A DNA stretch of 64,000 nt from Flavobacterium endoglycinae (GTDB lineage Bacteria; Bacteroidota; Bacteroidia; Flavobacteriales; Flavobacteriaceae), in the NCBI RefSeq assembly GCF_017352115.1, contig NZ_CP071448.1, positions 1,511,001 to 1,575,000 of the forward strand. Reading direction: 5' to 3'. Shown piece by piece: positions 62,739 to 64,000 of the stretch. The position numbers and the translations under genes are program-made. Below the pieces are notes generated by a model. It was given only the letters and a program-made list of their open reading frames with translations. It was not told the origin of the DNA and made no database searches. Within the stretch, counting starts at the first letter, position 1, and the number at the start of each line of letters is the position of its first letter.

Positions 62739-63176
62739 ATGACTATTATCAAAGAAATACCTTCAAAAGAAACTCATATTGTCCGTCATCCTGTTCTTAG
62801 AAAAGGAAAACCTATCGAATCTTGCCTCTTTGAAGGTGATGATTTGGACTCTACACACCATTTTGGATTGTACGTTGACAAAAATTTAACAGGAATTATT
62901 TCGTTATTCAAACAAACGAACGCTATATTTGCCGAAAAAAATCAAGCTCAGATTCGCGGTATGGCTATTTTAGAGAATAATCAGAAAAAAGGATACGGCG
63001 AAGCATTAGTAAGGCATTGTGAAAATTACTGCAAAGAACACTTTACCGATCTTATTTGGTTCAATGCCAGAACAGCAGCAGTTGGATTTTACAAAAAAAT
63101 GGATTACCAAATTCTAGGAGAACCTTTTGATATCAAAGATGTTGGCGAACATTATTTAATGTATAAAAAATTATAG
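62739..63176 (+). CDS. GNAT family N-acetyltransferase
   Basis: This 145-aa enzyme has the acetyl-CoA-binding motif A (RGMAILENNQKKGYGEALV, with the QKKGYG turn) and the C-terminal NARTAAVGFYKKMDYQILGEPFDI, typical of GNAT. The acceptor is unknown. It is 1 nt before the L,D-transpeptidase gene on the same strand, so the two are likely cotranscribed. Confidence 0.9.
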   Translation: MTIIKEIPSKETHIVRHPVLRKGKPIESCLFEGDDLDSTHHFGLYVDKNLTGIISLFKQTNAIFAEKNQAQIRGMAILENNQKKGYGEALVRHCENYCKEHFTDLIWFNARTAAVGFYKKMDYQILGEPFDIKDVGEHYLMYKKL

Positions 63177-63177
63177 A

Positions 63178-64000
63178 ATGAAGAAACTTTACTTTTTTTT
63201 ATTGGTATGCAGTTTAATTGGCTGTAAAAAAGAGGAACCAAAAAAAATCCCTGCTGCCATTGGAAAAGCTCCAGAAATCATACTTACTGATGAAAGAAAA
63301 GTAGAGATTGACACTGCAATTTTAAGTACTTTTAAAAGTGAGACATTAAAACAATTCTATGCTTCATCTGATAATAAAACCGTTTGGGGAAATCTCGAAA
63401 AGCGCAAGTATGTTTTGTCCCAACTAAAAAACGCAGACAAATTAGGTCTTGAACCTGAGGATTATAAAGCTTCTCAATTATTAAAATTCGAGAGCAGAAT
63501 AAGCAGTTTAAACGATGCAAATCTGGCCACTTATGACATTCTGCTTACTTATAATTTTGAAAAATTCTTAAATCATTTATACAAAGGAAAATTAAATCCT
63601 AAAACCTTATACAGCGATTGGGATCTTGACGAAAAAACTTTTGATGTAAACAATGTCTTGATTAAAGCTTTCAATAAAAATAAGCTAGATAGTATTGTAG
63701 ATAACATTCAGCCGAAATCATTAACCTATAAGGAATTGATAAAATCATTGGAAATCATCAATTCGTTTCCAGATGAAGACATCAAAACTATTGAAAGTTT
63801 AAAAAAAATTACGGTAAAAGACACCAATTCGGCGCTTATAGCAATCAAACAAAAGCTTTTATTCTGGAAAGATATGTCAGGAAAAGACAGTCTTACCAAT
63901 ATATATGACGCAAAAACTTTTGAATCAGTTAAAAAATTTCAGGCGCGACATGGTTTAGCCGATGATGGTGTAATTGGTCCGGGAACAATCAGCGCTTTAA
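63178..64000 (+). CDS. L,D-transpeptidase (partial, 3' end outside window)
   Basis: This lipoprotein begins at the ATG at 63178 with a lipobox ending LIGC (Cys16). The visible 274 residues hold the helical scaffold domain seen in YcbB/LdtD-type enzymes (for example LLTYNFEKFLNHLYKGKLNP) and the start of a peptidoglycan-binding domain (VKKFQARHGLADDGVIGPGTISAL). The catalytic YkuD domain would follow outside the window. It should make 3-3 crosslinks, consistent with the DAP-type MurE here. Confidence 0.85.
   Translation, partial: MKKLYFFLLVCSLIGCKKEEPKKIPAAIGKAPEIILTDERKVEIDTAILSTFKSETLKQFYASSDNKTVWGNLEKRKYVLSQLKNADKLGLEPEDYKASQLLKFESRISSLNDANLATYDILLTYNFEKFLNHLYKGKLNPKTLYSDWDLDEKTFDVNNVLIKAFNKNKLDSIVDNIQPKSLTYKELIKSLEIINSFPDEDIKTIESLKKITVKDTNSALIAIKQKLLFWKDMSGKDSLTNIYDAKTFESVKKFQARHGLADDGVIGPGTISAL

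Overview
The window is low-GC chromosomal DNA from a member of the Flavobacteriaceae, most likely Flavobacterium. The evidence is the gliding genes gldB and gldC, a type IX secretion sorting domain, many -7 boxes of the Bacteroidota form TAnnTTTG, a flavobacterial division and cell-wall (dcw) cluster, and short AT-rich intergenic repeats. I see no rRNA operon, CRISPR array, insertion sequence or complete prophage.

Layout. 1-8.3 kb: accessory and housekeeping genes: an SDR oxidoreductase with an AraC regulator, a SulP transporter, a LytS/LytTR two-component pair, a DoxX protein and a CxxCxGxG zinc-ribbon protein. 8.3-9.0 kb: a phage-like XRE repressor divergent from a 68-aa protein, with two similar dyads between them. 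9.0-18.5 kb: DUF3754, Mpo1-like, RibD-type reductase and DUF5984-like proteins, a secreted von Willebrand A protein of unusual architecture, an acyltransferase, a membrane LytTR regulator, a frameshifted quinone reductase, an SRPBCC protein and an uncalled 49-aa membrane protein.

18.6-36.7 kb: tRNA-Arg, yqeY and the dcw cluster. It is transcribed on the minus strand as mraZ-rsmH-ftsL-ftsI-murE-mraY-murD-ftsW-murG-murC-ftsQ-ftsA-ftsZ. Two four-helix-bundle (S23-type) genes sit on either side of murD, each flanked by AT-rich inverted repeats. Upstream of mraZ are helically phased GTGG repeats that look like a MraZ operator. murF and ddl are not in the cluster.

36.7-49.4 kb: hydrolase, engB, gldC-gldB, nadE, a NarL-type regulator, dnaG (whose zinc-finger ligands are all replaced), an ECF sigma/anti-sigma/outer-membrane group, a polyprenyl synthase, a lipoprotein and rlmN. 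49.4-53.2 kb: a YceI-YceI-porin-YceI-like locus. Both leading yceI genes share a promoter layout with a CRP/FNR-like dyad exactly 22 bp upstream of the -7 box. 53.3-64 kb: a LEA-like lipoprotein, an O-methyltransferase, a PhyH dioxygenase, PAP2, TatA, an M1 peptidase, an overlapping four-gene operon of CarboxypepD_reg-like proteins plus DUF6702, pepE, two identical tRNA-Gly genes, a GNAT enzyme and the start of an L,D-transpeptidase.

The best candidates for new biology are the CRP/FNR-like controlled YceI/porin locus, the four-helix-bundle cassettes in the dcw cluster, the zinc-less primase finger and a possible structured leader at 6.6 kb. I do not see a clear defence system or another complete undescribed system. 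All family assignments were made by reading the sequence without database searches.
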